A stretch of DNA of 64,000 bases from Tabrizicola sp. (GTDB lineage Bacteria; Pseudomonadota; Alphaproteobacteria; Rhodobacterales; Rhodobacteraceae): assembly GCF_030694085.1 (NCBI RefSeq), contig NZ_JAUXZE010000073.1:62001-126000 (forward strand). Direction: 5' to 3'. Position 1 is the first letter of the stretch; every line of letters begins with the position of its first letter. Shown here one piece after another: positions 30,693 through 40,489 of this stretch. The position numbers and the translations under genes were made by a program. The notes under the pieces are model-generated. The model was not told the origin of the DNA. It saw only the letters and a list, made by a program, of their open reading frames with translations, and did not search any database.

Positions 30693-31178
30693 ATGCCCTA
30701 CGAATGGCTTCCCCCCGAAGGCGACGCGGCCCGCCTGCATCTCTGGCCGCACCGCTCGCTGACCCAGCGCGGCTTCGTCTGGTTCATCGGCGCGACCGCC
30801 GCCCTGATCGCGGTGCCGCTGGTCGGTATCCTGGGCAGCCCGGTGCTCTGGGCGCTGCTCCCGTTCCTGCTGGCGACGATCTGGGCGATCTGGTTCGCCC
30901 TGCGCAAGAACGGCCGCGACCGCGATATCGTCGAGGATCTGCGGCTGTCCCCCGACCGCATCACGCTGGTCCGCCACGGCCCCAAGGGCCGCCGCCAGGA
31001 CTGGGAGGCCAATCCCTACTGGCTGCGTGTCACGCTGCACGAAACCGGCGGGCCGGTGCCGAACTACCTGACGTTGAAGGCCGACGGACGCGAGGTCGAA
31101 CTGGGTGCCTTCCTGACCGAGGAAGAGCGCATCGCGCTGCGCAGCGATTTGCAGTCCCGCCTGCGCGCGCTGCGCTGA
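30693..31178 (+). CDS. DUF2244-like membrane protein
   Basis: LWPHRSLTQRGFVWFIGATAALIAVPLVGILGSPVLWALLPFLLATIWAIWFALRKNGRDRDIVEDLRL. Confidence 0.82.
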   Translation: MPYEWLPPEGDAARLHLWPHRSLTQRGFVWFIGATAALIAVPLVGILGSPVLWALLPFLLATIWAIWFALRKNGRDRDIVEDLRLSPDRITLVRHGPKGRRQDWEANPYWLRVTLHETGGPVPNYLTLKADGREVELGAFLTEEERIALRSDLQSRLRALR

Positions 31179-31242
31179 CTTGATCCCGATCAAGGCCGCC
31201 TGTCCGTGAAGGACGCAAACTACGTGCAACCGGAGGCCTGCG

Positions 31243-31647
31243 ATGACCCACCCAATGACCCACCCAATCGCCCGCTGGACCCGCCCCGTCGCCCTTGCCG
31301 CCGCCGCTTTTGGCGCCCTGACCATCTTCAGCGGCAGCCTGGTGCTTTTCGGCCCCCGGGCTGCACAGGATGCAGCCGGGAATGCTGTGCCTTTTGTGGT
31401 GATCTTCAATACTGCGGCGGGGTTCGCATACCTGGCCGGGGCCGTGGCAATTTGGCGGAACCACCCGTCCGCAAGGTCAATCGCGATTGTCATCGGTGTG
31501 GCGACCCTGATCGTCCTGGCGGGTTTCGCCGCCACCGCCCTGACCGGCGCGCCGGTCGAGCTGCGGACCGCGCTCGCCCTGCCGTTCCGCGCGGCGTTCT
31601 GGCTGGTGATCGCCTGGGCCCTTGGACGCCAGACCCACGCTGCCTGA
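31243..31647 (+). CDS. Small integral membrane protein of unknown function
   Basis: 134 aa, about four hydrophobic segments. Confidence 0.65.
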   Translation: MTHPMTHPIARWTRPVALAAAAFGALTIFSGSLVLFGPRAAQDAAGNAVPFVVIFNTAAGFAYLAGAVAIWRNHPSARSIAIVIGVATLIVLAGFAATALTGAPVELRTALALPFRAAFWLVIAWALGRQTHAA

Positions 31648-31651
31648 GCGC

Positions 31652-32005
31652 TTAGCCCAGCAAGGCGCAGCCGTATGTCTTTTCAAGATGGTTGGTTATC
31701 GACCACGCCCACGAACTCGTCCGGCGGTTCATCGCCAGCGCCGTGCCCAGCGTCGGCTCGCCCGCACTGACATCCTGCATCATCTTGCCGACGAAGACCT
31801 CGGCGAACTTCTCGACGTTCTCCTCGAAGGCTGCCTGCGCCTTTTCCGCCTGCACCTGCGGAGAGACTCCGTCGGACCCCGACTTGCAGGCATAGACATA
31901 GGTTTCACCGTTCGAGGCGACGATCTCCACCCGCTCGCGCCCCGGATACATCAGCGCCAGGACCGAGGTCATGTCGAACGCGAGCGCGACCGCAGCCGCC
32001 AGCAT
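31652..32005 (-). CDS. Hypothetical protein with N-terminal hydrophobic segment
   Basis: 117 aa ORF abutting the GatB/YqeY gene. Confidence 0.65.
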   Translation of the reverse strand: MLAAAVALAFDMTSVLALMYPGRERVEIVASNGETYVYACKSGSDGVSPQVQAEKAQAAFEENVEKFAEVFVGKMMQDVSAGEPTLGTALAMNRRTSSWAWSITNHLEKTYGCALLG

Positions 32006-32463
32006 CAGCCCAGCCGCGCCTTGACCAGCGCGCCGACTGCGCCGAAATCCATCTGCCCGGTATAGCGCGCCTTCAGGGCCGCCATCACCTTGCCCACGTC
32101 GCGGATGCTGGTTGCCCCGGTCTCGGCCACCGCCGCATCGACAGCCGCCGAAACCTCGGCCTGGTCCATCTGGCGCGGCAGAAACTCCTGGATCACCCCG
32201 ATTTCGGCCAGTTCCTTCTCGGCCAGTTCCAGCCGCCCACCCTCTTCGTAGGCGCGCGCCGATTCCTGGCGCTGCTTCACCATCTTGCCCATGATCTGCA
32301 GGATTTCCGGCTCTCCGACCTCGCCCGCGTCCTGATCGCCGCGCAGAGCAATCTCGCGGTCCTTGATGGCGGCGTTGATCAGACGCAGCGTCGAAAGCCG
32401 ATCGACTTCCTTTGCCTTCATGGCCTCTTTCAGGGCCGTCTGCAGACGGTCGCGCAAAAGCAT
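32005..32463 (-). CDS. GatB/YqeY domain protein
   Basis: LQTALKEAMKAKEVDRLSTLRLINAAIKDREIALRG; EFLPRQMDQAEVSAAVDAAV; ATG at 32463. Confidence 0.93.
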   Translation of the reverse strand: MLLRDRLQTALKEAMKAKEVDRLSTLRLINAAIKDREIALRGDQDAGEVGEPEILQIMGKMVKQRQESARAYEEGGRLELAEKELAEIGVIQEFLPRQMDQAEVSAAVDAAVAETGATSIRDVGKVMAALKARYTGQMDFGAVGALVKARLG

Positions 32464-32643
32464 GGTCGGACTTTCCGATAGTTTCCCCAGGATCGTGACT
32501 TTACTCTGAACCAGCCCGAACCGCAACCGGGACTGATTTGGCCAAACCATTGATTCCCTTTGACAAACCTTTTCGCATCCGCCCTTGACCCTGCGGCCCC
32601 CGCCCCTTAGTTTCCGCGCAATTTGCCGAATGGGAGAGTCGCC

Positions 32644-33795
32644 ATGCCTGCGCCGCAGAAGCCTACCGCCTGCCTCGCGCTTGCCGACGGCACCCTTTTT
32701 TACGGCCACGGCTTCGGCGCCACCGGCGAGACGGTGGCTGAACTGGTCTTCAACACCGCGATGACCGGCTACCAGGAGATCATGACCGACCCCTCCTATG
32801 CGGGTCAGGTCGTGACCTTCACCTTCCCTCACATCGGCAACACCGGCGTCACGCCCGAGGATGACGAGACGGCCACCCCTTCGGCCGCTGGAATGGTGGT
32901 CAAGTGGGACCCGACCGAACCCTCGAACTGGCGCTCGACTGGCGAGCTGACCCAGTGGCTGACCCGGATCGGCCGCATCGGCATCGGCGGCATCGACACC
33001 CGCCGCCTGACCCGGGCGATCCGCCAGCAAGGTGCTCCGCATGTGGCGCTGGCGCATGACCCCGAGGGCAAGTTCGACATCGAAAAGCTGGTCGCCCGCG
33101 CCCGCGCCTGGAAGGGCCTTGTCGGCCTCGACCTCGCCAAGGACGTGACTTGCGCCCAATCCTACCGCTGGGACGAAAAACGCTGGGCCTGGCCCGAGGG
33201 CTATACCAAGCGGACCGGTCCCGGCCTGCGCGTCGTCGCCATCGACTACGGTGCCAAACGCAACATCCTGCGCTGCCTCGCATCCGTGGGCTGCGAAGTG
33301 ACCGTCCTGCCCGCCTCTGCCACCGCCGAGGACGTGCTGGCGCTGAACCCCGAAGGCGTGTTCCTGTCGAACGGCCCCGGCGACCCGGCTGCGACCGGCG
33401 CCTATGCCGTGCCGATGATCCAGGGCGTTCTGGCCCGCGACCTGCCCTTGTTCGGCATCTGCCTTGGTCACCAGATGCTGGCCTTGGCCCTTGGCGCCAA
33501 AACCCGCAAGATGAACCACGGCCACCACGGCGCGAACCACCCGGTCAAGGACCTGACCACCGGCAAGGTCGAGATCACCTCGATGAACCACGGCTTCACC
33601 GTCGACGCCGACACCCTGCCCAAGGGCGTGTCCGAGACCCACGTCAGCCTGTTCGATGGCACGAATTGCGGCATCGCCGTGGACGGCAAGCCGGTCTATT
33701 CGGTCCAGTACCACCCCGAAGCCTCGCCCGGCCCCCAGGACAGCTTCTACCTCTTCGAACGTTTCGCCCAGGCCATGCAGGCCCGCCGCGTCTGA
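32644..33795 (+). CDS. carA: Carbamoyl-phosphate synthase small subunit
   Basis: LVFNTAMTGYQEIMTDPSYAGQVVTFTFPHIGNTG; PLFGICLGHQMLALALGAKT; VQYHPEASPGPQDS. Confidence 0.97.
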   Translation: MPAPQKPTACLALADGTLFYGHGFGATGETVAELVFNTAMTGYQEIMTDPSYAGQVVTFTFPHIGNTGVTPEDDETATPSAAGMVVKWDPTEPSNWRSTGELTQWLTRIGRIGIGGIDTRRLTRAIRQQGAPHVALAHDPEGKFDIEKLVARARAWKGLVGLDLAKDVTCAQSYRWDEKRWAWPEGYTKRTGPGLRVVAIDYGAKRNILRCLASVGCEVTVLPASATAEDVLALNPEGVFLSNGPGDPAATGAYAVPMIQGVLARDLPLFGICLGHQMLALALGAKTRKMNHGHHGANHPVKDLTTGKVEITSMNHGFTVDADTLPKGVSETHVSLFDGTNCGIAVDGKPVYSVQYHPEASPGPQDSFYLFERFAQAMQARRV

Positions 33796-33828
33796 GCGGC
33801 ATTAACGACCTGTTAACCCCCCGCGCGC

Positions 33829-35730
33829 ATGCTGGCGTTCGGAAATTGGGGAATGGGCATGGGTGCCGCCGAACGGATCAGCGTACTGGAATTGCCTCAG
33901 GCGGCAGCCCGTGGCCCACGCCGCACCTTTGCCGTCGGCGCCTCGCTGCTGCGCGAAGGTGTCGTTTCACCGGAAGAGATGCTGACCGCGCTCGCCCAAC
34001 AGGGGCGCGAATCCGGGCGTCTGCCGGATGTGCTGCGCGCGCGTGGCCTTGTGGTGGAACGCGACCTCCTCGGGGTCGATGCGCGGAACTGGGGCCTGCG
34101 GCTGGTCGATCTTGATGCGGCCCTGCCCGATCCCCGGCTGATCGACGCGGTTGGCATGCAGGACTGCCTGCGTCACGGCCTTGTGCCCTGGCAGAAGGTC
34201 GGCGACGTCACCATCGTCGCGACCTCCCGCCCGGAGGAGTTTCGCCGCCTCCGCCCGATGCTGGAAGACCGCCTTGGCCCCGTTGCCGCCGGCATCGCCT
34301 CCTCTCGCGCGATCCTGGGGGCCATCCACGCCCGCCGCGGCGACCTGCTGGCGCGCGCCGCTGAAACCCGCGTGGCCCCTGCCGAAAGCTGCCGCTCCTG
34401 GCCGCGCCTGCACCAGTCGCCCCGCGCGATGCTGGTGCTTGGCCTGACCTTCGCCGCCCTCGCCCTTGCGCCCCTTGTCACTGGTCTTGCCGCCCTCGGC
34501 TTTGCCGTCTTCTCCCTCGCCTGCCTCGCCACGCTGAAGATCGCCGCCACCATCGCCGCCCTGCGCGCGCCGCTTCCCGGTCCGCAGCCCGCCTCGGACG
34601 CCATTCCCACCGTGGTTTCCATCATCGTGGCACTCTACCGTGAGGCGGACATCGCCCCCCGCCTCGTCCGCCGCCTTGCGCGCCTTGACTACCCGGTCGA
34701 ACTTCTGGACGTCATCCTCGCGGTCGAGGCTGAAGATCACATCACCCTCGATGCACTTGCCAACGCCGAACTGCCGCCCTGGATGCGCGTGGTGATCGTG
34801 CCCGAAGGCCAGGTCAAGACCAAGCCCCGCGCCCTGAACCACGCGCTCGACCACGCCCGCGGTGCCATCATCGGGGTCTATGACGCCGAGGACGCGCCCG
34901 AGCCCGACCAGCTGATACGTGTCGTCGAACGCTTTCAGCGCTCCGGCCCCGAGGTGGCCTGCCTGCAAGGCATGCTCGATTACTACAACCCCCGCACAAA
35001 CTGGCTAAGCCGTTGTTTCACTATCGAATATGCCGGCTGGTTCCGCTTGGTCCTGCCGGGTCTGGCCCGTCTGGGGCTGGTCGTGCCCCTGGGCGGAACC
35101 ACCCTTTTCTTCCGGCGCGAGGTGCTGGACAAGCTGGGCGCCTGGGACGCGCACAACGTGACCGAGGACGCCGATCTCGGCATCCGCCTCGCACGCCACG
35201 GCTACCGGACCGAACTGATCGACACCGTCACCCATGAAGAGGCGAACTGTCGCCCGCTTCCCTGGATCAAGCAGCGCTCGCGCTGGATCAAGGGTTACAT
35301 GATGACCTGGGCCGTCCACATGCGCCAACCGCGGCTTTTGTGGCGGCAGCTAGGACCCAGGGGCTTTCTCGGCTTCCAGGTCCTGTTCCTTGGTACGATC
35401 GCGCAGTTCCTGCTCGCCCCCTTGCTGTGGTCGTTCATGCTTCTGCCCTTCGGCTTCGACCACCCGCTTTACGCAGCACTTCCGGTGATCGCCGTCTGGG
35501 CCATCGCCGGGATCTTCTTCCTGTCCGAGGCCGCGAACATCTTCATCGGCGCTCTTGGTCTTGGCCGGACGCGGCACAGCCTCAGCCCGCTCTGGGTGCT
35601 GACGCTCAAGGTCTATTACCCGCTTGCCTCGCTGGCGGCCTACAAGGGGCTGCTCGAACTCGCGACCCGGCCGTTCTACTGGGACAAGACCACCCACGGC
35701 CTATTTGACCATGCCGAGTCCAAGGACTGA
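33829..35730 (+). CDS. Membrane GT2 glycosyltransferase with N-terminal GspE-N/MshEN-like domain
   Basis: N-term LLREGVVSPEEMLTALAQQGRESGRLPDVLRARGLVVERDLLGV; GT2 motifs YDAEDAPEPDQL, EDADLGIRLARHG, QRSRWIKGYM; several TM segments. Confidence 0.88.
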   Translation: MLAFGNWGMGMGAAERISVLELPQAAARGPRRTFAVGASLLREGVVSPEEMLTALAQQGRESGRLPDVLRARGLVVERDLLGVDARNWGLRLVDLDAALPDPRLIDAVGMQDCLRHGLVPWQKVGDVTIVATSRPEEFRRLRPMLEDRLGPVAAGIASSRAILGAIHARRGDLLARAAETRVAPAESCRSWPRLHQSPRAMLVLGLTFAALALAPLVTGLAALGFAVFSLACLATLKIAATIAALRAPLPGPQPASDAIPTVVSIIVALYREADIAPRLVRRLARLDYPVELLDVILAVEAEDHITLDALANAELPPWMRVVIVPEGQVKTKPRALNHALDHARGAIIGVYDAEDAPEPDQLIRVVERFQRSGPEVACLQGMLDYYNPRTNWLSRCFTIEYAGWFRLVLPGLARLGLVVPLGGTTLFFRREVLDKLGAWDAHNVTEDADLGIRLARHGYRTELIDTVTHEEANCRPLPWIKQRSRWIKGYMMTWAVHMRQPRLLWRQLGPRGFLGFQVLFLGTIAQFLLAPLLWSFMLLPFGFDHPLYAALPVIAVWAIAGIFFLSEAANIFIGALGLGRTRHSLSPLWVLTLKVYYPLASLAAYKGLLELATRPFYWDKTTHGLFDHAESKD

Positions 35731-35792
35731 CTCAGGCCATTCCGGGAAAGCCGCAGGCGGACGCAGGTCACCGACGCATTGGCCCCCAAGGC

Positions 35793-36428
35793 CTAGCGCA
35801 TCCGCAACTCACCCGCGTCCACCCGCAACCGCGTCTCAAAGGCCTGGCTGATGTGCGACTTCAAGGCCAGATAGGCCGCATCACCATCCCCCGCCTCGAT
35901 CGCGGCCACGATCTGCGCATGTTCGTCCAGCGCCACCTCGTCCCGACCTTCGGCGGCAAAAGAGGTGTTCGCCATCAGGGCCATCGACCGATGCACCAGA
36001 TCCAGCTGCTGCACCAGAAACCGGTTGTGGCTGGCCAGATGGATCTGCTTGTGGAACCGCTTGTTCGCCCGGGACAAGGCGCGCGGATCGCCGCCCAGAA
36101 GCGCCCGGTCCTCGGCAACCATGCTTTTCAGCACCCGCACTTCCTCGGGCGTCGCATGGCGCGCGGCCAGACGTGCCGCCAGCCCCTCCAGTTCGGTCCG
36201 CACTGCGTAAAGCTCGGCCAGCTGGTTGTGGTCCAGCGAAGCCACGATCAGGCTCCGCCCGTCGCGGGTCAGCATCGCCTGGGTCTCCAGCCGTTGCAGC
36301 GCCTCCCGCACCGGAGTCCGGCTCACGCCCAACCGCTCGGCCAGTTCGCTTTCGACCAGCCGGTCGCCGGGCTTGTAGACCCCGGCCTCGATCGCTTCCA
36401 TGATCAGCGTATAGGCGTCTTTCTGCAC
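35793..36428 (-). CDS. GntR-family (FadR/FCD) regulator
   Basis: GVYKPGDRLVESELAERLGVSRTPVREALQRLETQAML; FCD-like C-terminus. Confidence 0.92.
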   Translation of the reverse strand: MQKDAYTLIMEAIEAGVYKPGDRLVESELAERLGVSRTPVREALQRLETQAMLTRDGRSLIVASLDHNQLAELYAVRTELEGLAARLAARHATPEEVRVLKSMVAEDRALLGGDPRALSRANKRFHKQIHLASHNRFLVQQLDLVHRSMALMANTSFAAEGRDEVALDEHAQIVAAIEAGDGDAAYLALKSHISQAFETRLRVDAGELRMR

Positions 36429-36523
36429 GTGCCGTCCCTTACCTTGTGCCGCGGACCATAAGCCGCCCGCCCCCCCGCGATCAACCCTTCCAAACGCCGC
36501 TGCCCTGCCCTACACCGAAGCCC

Positions 36524-37171
36524 ATGCCGAAACAGGATTTCAGCCATGTCGCCACCTGGGTCTTCGACCTGGACAACACGCTCTACCCGCCCCACATGCG
36601 CCTCTTCGACCAGATCGAAGTGCGGATGACCGACTGGGTGATGCAGGCGCTGCAGGTCGACCGGGCGCGGGCAGACCACCTGCGTGCCTATTACTGGCGG
36701 ACCTACGGCACCACGCTGGCGGGCCTGATGCGCGAGCATGGCGTCGACCCTGGCCCCTACCTGACGGACGTCCACGACATCGACTTTTCGGTCCTGTCGC
36801 CCGACCCCAGCCTCGCGCGATCCATCGCCCATCTTCCCGGCCGCAAGATCGTCTACACCAACGCCTGCGCCCCCTATGCCGAGAAAGTCCTTGCGGCGCG
36901 TGGACTTGCAGGTCTTTTCGACGGCATCTACGGCGTCGAGCATGCCGAGTTTCACCCCAAGCCGGACGCCCAGGCCTTCGCCACCGTCTTTGGCAAAGAC
37001 GGCCTTGACCCCTCACGCGGCGCCATGTTCGAGGATGATGCCCGCAACCTTGCCGTGCCGCACGCACTTGGCATGCGCACCGTTCACGTCGCCCCCGCGC
37101 CCGAACCGGCCAACCACATCCACCACCACACGTCCGACCTCGCAGCCTTCCTGGCCCGTCTGGTGGAGTGA
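36524..37171 (+). CDS. HAD hydrolase, pyrimidine 5'-nucleotidase type
   Basis: TWVFDLDNTLYPPHMRLFDQIEVRMTDWV; FEDDARNLAVPHALGMRTVHV. Confidence 0.93.
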   Translation: MPKQDFSHVATWVFDLDNTLYPPHMRLFDQIEVRMTDWVMQALQVDRARADHLRAYYWRTYGTTLAGLMREHGVDPGPYLTDVHDIDFSVLSPDPSLARSIAHLPGRKIVYTNACAPYAEKVLAARGLAGLFDGIYGVEHAEFHPKPDAQAFATVFGKDGLDPSRGAMFEDDARNLAVPHALGMRTVHVAPAPEPANHIHHHTSDLAAFLARLVE

Positions 37172-37210
37172 CACTCCGCCACATCGCCCTCGCGCGACGA
37201 GGCCCTAAAT

Positions 37211-37486
37211 GTGAACGCAGTCTCCCGTGACCAGGATGCCGCAATGACCCTTGCCACCGCCAATCCCCCCAGCGCCTTTGGCCGCCTTGCCCGCGCCACT
37301 CCGGTCGTAGGCCAGGTGATCCGTGACATCGAGCGCGACACCAGCAGCATCTACTACCTTCTGGTCATCGTCCTGACTGCCGTGGTGCTGGGCATCCAGA
37401 CCTGGGGCCTGCCTGCCCTGGTCCTGACCGCGCTGGCGCTTGTCCCGGTGATGTTCGTCCTGTTGGTCCTGATCGCCCGGCCATAG
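37211..37486 (+). CDS. Small membrane protein of unknown function (ATG at 37244 also possible)
   Basis: Two hydrophobic segments: IYYLLVIVLTAVVLGIQTW and LVLTALALVPVMFVLLVLIA. Confidence 0.6.
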   Translation: MNAVSRDQDAAMTLATANPPSAFGRLARATPVVGQVIRDIERDTSSIYYLLVIVLTAVVLGIQTWGLPALVLTALALVPVMFVLLVLIARP

Positions 37487-37562
37487 CGCATCGGACCCTG
37501 AGGCGTCCTGTCCTCTGGTCCCCCGTGCCGCCACAGCCTATGCTGACCGATGGAGGGCCGAC

Positions 37563-38786
37563 ATGCGCGAAACCACCGATATCCTGATCTCTGGCGGCGG
37601 CGTTGCCGGGTTGACGGCCGCTTGCGCCCTTGGCTCTGCCGGGTTCCGCGTGATCTGCGTCGATCCCGCCCCGCCGATCACGGAAAGCGACGCTCACGGC
37701 GCAGACTTGCGCACGACCGCCTTCCTGCAACCCTCGATCCCGGTCCTGCAGGGCGCGGGACTCTGGTCCCGCCTCGAACCCCATGCAGCCCCGCTTCAGG
37801 TCATGCGGATCATCGACGCTGGTGGAGAGAATCCCGAGGCCCGACTGATCAAGGACTTCGACGCCGCCGACATCTCTGACGAGCCCTTCGGCTGGAACCT
37901 GCCCAACTGGCTCTTGCGCCGCGAGATGGTGGCCCGGCTCTCCGGGTTGTCCAACGTCGGCTTCCGTCCCGGCGTCGGCTTCACCCGCATGCTGACCCGC
38001 GATACCGAGGCTCTGGTGACCCTGTCCGACGGCACCCAGGTTTCGGCCAAGCTGGTGATCGGGGCCGACGGTCGCACATCTCCGGTCCGCGAGGCCCTGG
38101 GGATCGCCGCCAGGACCACCCGATATGGCCAGAAGGCGCTGGCCTTCGCCGTCACCCATGCGATCCCGCACCACAACGTCTCGACCGAGGTCCACCGCTC
38201 GGGAGGTCCCTTCACCCTGGTTCCCCTGCCCGACCGCGACGGCCGGCCGGCCTCGGCCGTGGTCTGGATGGAAAGCGGGCCCGAGGTCGCGCGTCTTGCC
38301 TCCCTGCCCGTGTCTGCGTTCGAGTCCGAGATGACCACGCGTTCCTCAGGCATCTTGGGTCATCTGACACTTGTCAGCCGCCGTTCGGTCTGGCCGATCA
38401 TCAGCCAGATCGCTGACCGCCTGTCGGGACCTCGCACCGTCCTGATGGCCGAGGCCGCGCATGTCGTGCCCCCGATTGGCGCGCAAGGCCTGAACATGAG
38501 CCTTGCCGACCTTGCATCGCTTCTGGACCTGGTCCGCACTCACTCCGCCGACCCCGGCGTGCCCGCCGTGACCGAAGCCTTCCACCGCGCCCGGCACCTT
38601 GAGGTCAGGGGCCGTGTCACCGGCATCGACCTACTGAACCGCGCCTCGATGGCCGGGTCCCCTGTCCTGCGCGATCTCCGCGCCAAGGCACTGGACGCGC
38701 TTTATTCGGCCAGCCCCATCCGCCACTCACTGATGCGGGCCGGGCTCGGCGCTGGCGGAAAATCTGCTACGTCCACGCGCGACTGA
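37563..38786 (+). CDS. UbiH/UbiF/Coq6-family FAD hydroxylase
   Basis: DILISGGGVAGLTAACALGSAGFRVICVD; VIGADGRTSPVREALGI; AHVVPPIGAQGLNMSLADLASL. Confidence 0.93.
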   Translation: MRETTDILISGGGVAGLTAACALGSAGFRVICVDPAPPITESDAHGADLRTTAFLQPSIPVLQGAGLWSRLEPHAAPLQVMRIIDAGGENPEARLIKDFDAADISDEPFGWNLPNWLLRREMVARLSGLSNVGFRPGVGFTRMLTRDTEALVTLSDGTQVSAKLVIGADGRTSPVREALGIAARTTRYGQKALAFAVTHAIPHHNVSTEVHRSGGPFTLVPLPDRDGRPASAVVWMESGPEVARLASLPVSAFESEMTTRSSGILGHLTLVSRRSVWPIISQIADRLSGPRTVLMAEAAHVVPPIGAQGLNMSLADLASLLDLVRTHSADPGVPAVTEAFHRARHLEVRGRVTGIDLLNRASMAGSPVLRDLRAKALDALYSASPIRHSLMRAGLGAGGKSATSTRD

Positions 38787-39042
38787 AGTTTCGTGCATTT
38801 TTGCACATACCTCTGTCAACATCACGACGCGGCTCCTCCCGACTGAAACATGTGAACGATAAGCCGGCCACCTAACGCGATTGCTTCTGGAAATCGCGGG
38901 GTTCGCCGCACAAGGCGCACGTGAGTTCACATTCCAGAGACAGCACGCGACAAAGCCGTGATTTCCCTTTTCCTCGGCCAGACCCCAATTCTCCTTCACC
39001 GCCCCACGGTGGGGCAGGACGAAAGAAACCAAGGATTACAAG

Positions 39043-39294
39043 ATGAAAAGCTTCGCTCTCGCCACCGCTCTCGTTGTCGCTTCCGCCTTCACCGCATCGG
39101 CCCAGGAGGCCGCCCCGGTCGCACTGTCGTCTGCAATCCAGTCGCAGATCCTGAACTGGGTGCCGGATGCCGATCTGTCGAACCTGACCAACTCGCAGTA
39201 TGCCCGCATCGTCACGCTGTTCTCGAAGTCCGAGAACCTGCGCGCCGGCGAAGATCCCGTCAACCAGGTCAAGGTTATCCTGAACGCGCAGTGA
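39043..39294 (+). CDS. Small secreted protein of unknown function
   Basis: Signal peptide MKSFALATALVVASAFTASA; 83 aa; followed by a strong hairpin. Confidence 0.75.
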   Translation: MKSFALATALVVASAFTASAQEAAPVALSSAIQSQILNWVPDADLSNLTNSQYARIVTLFSKSENLRAGEDPVNQVKVILNAQ

Positions 39295-39314
39295 TCGCGA
39301 ACTCTGCCGTAACG

Positions 39315-39345
39315 CACAGGCCGGAGAGCTCCCCTCCGGCCTGTG
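39315..39345 (+). terminator. Hairpin after the small secreted protein gene
   Basis: cacaggccggag-agctccc-ctccggcctgtg, perfect 12-bp stem; weak T-tract. Confidence 0.75.
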
Positions 39346-39363
39346 TATTCGTCTAGGGACCGT

Positions 39364-40488
39364 TCAAAGAACCGCGTCGACCGCCCGCTGCAGCCGTGCC
39401 ACGGTCGCGTCGACGTCCTTCAGCTTGTCCAGACCGAACAGCCCCAGCCGGAAAGTCTTGAACTCCGGTCCCTCGCCAACCTGCAACGGCACCCCCGCTG
39501 CAATCTGCAATCCCTCGGCCCGAAACTTGGCACCGTTCTGCACGTCGGGATCACTGGTGTAGCTCACCACCACTCCCGGCGCCTGGAAGCCGTCGGCGGC
39601 GACCGAAGCCACCCCCTTCGCCGCCAGCATCGCCCGCACCGCGCGCCCCAGCGCCCATTGCGCGGCCTTCGCTTCCTCGAACCCCATCGCCTCCGTCTCG
39701 ACCATTGCGTCCCGGAATCCGACGATGGCATCCGTCGGCATCGTCGCATGATAGGCATGGCCACCCTTCTCGTAGGCCTCCATGATCACGCGCCACTTCT
39801 TCAGATCCAGCGCAAAGCTGTTCGACGCGGTCTCGCCCAGCCGCACCTCTGCCGCTGGGGACAGCACCACGACACCCGCCGAGGGTGAAGCCGACCACCC
39901 CTTCTGCGGCGCGCTGATCAGCACATCGACCCCGGTCGCCGCCATGTCCACCCAGATGCAGCCCGACGCGATGCAGTCCAGCACCATCAGCGCCCCCACT
40001 TCATGGGCCGCTGTCGCCATCTGCGCGATGTAGTCGTCGGGCAGGATGATCCCCGCACTCGTCTCGACATGCGGGGCAAAGACCGCCTCTGGGCGAACCT
40101 CGCGGATCTTGGCCACCACCTCGTCGATGGGGGGCGGCGCATAGGGCGCACGGGCATCGTTCCCGGTCTGCCGCGCCATCACCACGGTCGTCTCGCCCGC
40201 GAAGCCGCCCGCTTCGAAGATCTGCGTCCAGCGATAGCTGAACCAGCCGTTTCGCACGATCAGCACCCGGCCCTTGCCGAACTGCCGCGCCACGGCCTCC
40301 ATCGCGTAGGTGCCGCCACCCGGGACCAGCGCCACCGCCGAGCCCTTGTAGACCTCCGTCAGCATCCCCGACAGGTCGCGCATGACGTGCTGAAACCGCG
40401 CCGACATATGGTTCAGCGAGCGGTCGGTAAAGACGACCGAAAACTCCTCAAGCCCCTCGGGGTCGATATGGGCGTGCAATCCGGGCAT
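39364..40488 (-). CDS. Class V aminotransferase (alanine/serine-glyoxylate type)
   Basis: ALVPGGGTYAMEAVARQF; LMVLDCIASGCIWVDMAATGVDVLISAPQKGWSASPSAGVVVLS. Confidence 0.9.
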   Translation of the reverse strand: MPGLHAHIDPEGLEEFSVVFTDRSLNHMSARFQHVMRDLSGMLTEVYKGSAVALVPGGGTYAMEAVARQFGKGRVLIVRNGWFSYRWTQIFEAGGFAGETTVVMARQTGNDARAPYAPPPIDEVVAKIREVRPEAVFAPHVETSAGIILPDDYIAQMATAAHEVGALMVLDCIASGCIWVDMAATGVDVLISAPQKGWSASPSAGVVVLSPAAEVRLGETASNSFALDLKKWRVIMEAYEKGGHAYHATMPTDAIVGFRDAMVETEAMGFEEAKAAQWALGRAVRAMLAAKGVASVAADGFQAPGVVVSYTSDPDVQNGAKFRAEGLQIAAGVPLQVGEGPEFKTFRLGLFGLDKLKDVDATVARLQRAVDAVL

Positions 40489-40489
40489 C

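Noticed and set aside
32005-33714. 569-aa minus-strand ORF joining a carA shadow to the YqeY gene
   Set aside because: Only the last 153 codons (from ATG 32463) are the real GatB/YqeY gene; the rest is antisense to carA.
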